A stretch of 7,934 bases of DNA from Chitinophagaceae bacterium (GTDB taxonomy: Bacteria > Bacteroidota > Bacteroidia > Chitinophagales > Chitinophagaceae): the NCBI GenBank assembly GCA_017989935.1, contig JAGNOY010000080.1:1-7934 (forward strand), written 5' to 3'. Shown one piece after another: positions 7,912 to 7,934 of this stretch. The notes under the pieces are model-generated. The model saw nothing but the letters and a program-made list of their open reading frames with translations, did no database searches and was not told the DNA's origin. The stretch's first letter is position 1, and every line of letters begins with the position of its first letter. Made by a program: the position numbers and the translations under genes.

Positions 7912-7934
7912 GGCGTAGATGAAATTATTTTTAT

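Larger units (their letters stand above)
7606..7934. other. 329-base upstream region of the receptor gene, without a supportable gene
   Basis: This stretch runs from the receptor start codon to the right edge and is AT-rich. It contains two small inverted repeats near the receptor start (7631-7644 and 7654-7665), one minus-strand match to the Bacteroidota -7 consensus (7723-7730), a 37-codon ATG frame on the plus strand (7741-7854), an open minus-strand frame (7779-7934) and a perfect 10-bp inverted repeat (7836-7845 and 7902-7911). I see no tRNA, rRNA or CRISPR pattern. The right half (about 7741-7934) may be the end or remnant of something that continues beyond the window. Confidence 0.6.

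Noticed and set aside
7919..7934. ATG AAA TTA TTT TTA at the right edge as the start of a divergent secreted-protein gene
   Set aside because: Only five codons are visible. The MKLFL start is suggestive of a signal peptide but cannot be supported.

Overview
The window looks like a Bacteroidota chromosome (inference). The DNA is AT-rich, start codons are preceded by A/T-rich sequence rather than a clear Shine-Dalgarno motif, and there is an outer-membrane receptor with the carboxypeptidase-regulatory-like plus plug plus barrel layout typical of that phylum. The level below phylum cannot be fixed from this sequence.

Layout. Positions 1 to 5117 carry seven tightly packed genes on the plus strand: paaA (5' end outside the window), paaB, paaC, paaD, hmgA, a typical 2-Cys peroxiredoxin and hppD. 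Gaps are 5 to 36 bases, with one 7-base overlap (paaC/paaD). A strong intrinsic terminator follows at 5141-5171, so the seven genes most likely end one transcription unit whose promoter lies left of the window. A convergent TonB-dependent receptor gene occupies 5260-7605 on the minus strand. The last 329 bases (7606-7934) are the upstream region of that receptor. They hold small palindromes, a weak promoter-like box and an unidentified stretch at the right edge, but no gene I can support.

How the genes work together. PaaA, PaaB and PaaC form the core of the oxygenase that epoxidises phenylacetyl-CoA, and PaaD is its maturation factor. HppD converts 4-hydroxyphenylpyruvate to homogentisate, and HmgA opens the homogentisate ring to maleylacetoacetate. 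The operon therefore joins two aerobic routes for aromatic amino-acid carbon: the phenylacetyl-CoA route and the tyrosine/homogentisate route. The peroxiredoxin between the two homogentisate enzymes may remove peroxide produced by hydroquinone auto-oxidation or by uncoupled oxygenases (inference). The reductase gene paaE and the later steps of both pathways are not in the window.

I found no wholly new system. The most useful leads are the operon composition with its embedded peroxiredoxin, and the unexplained sequence at the right edge.
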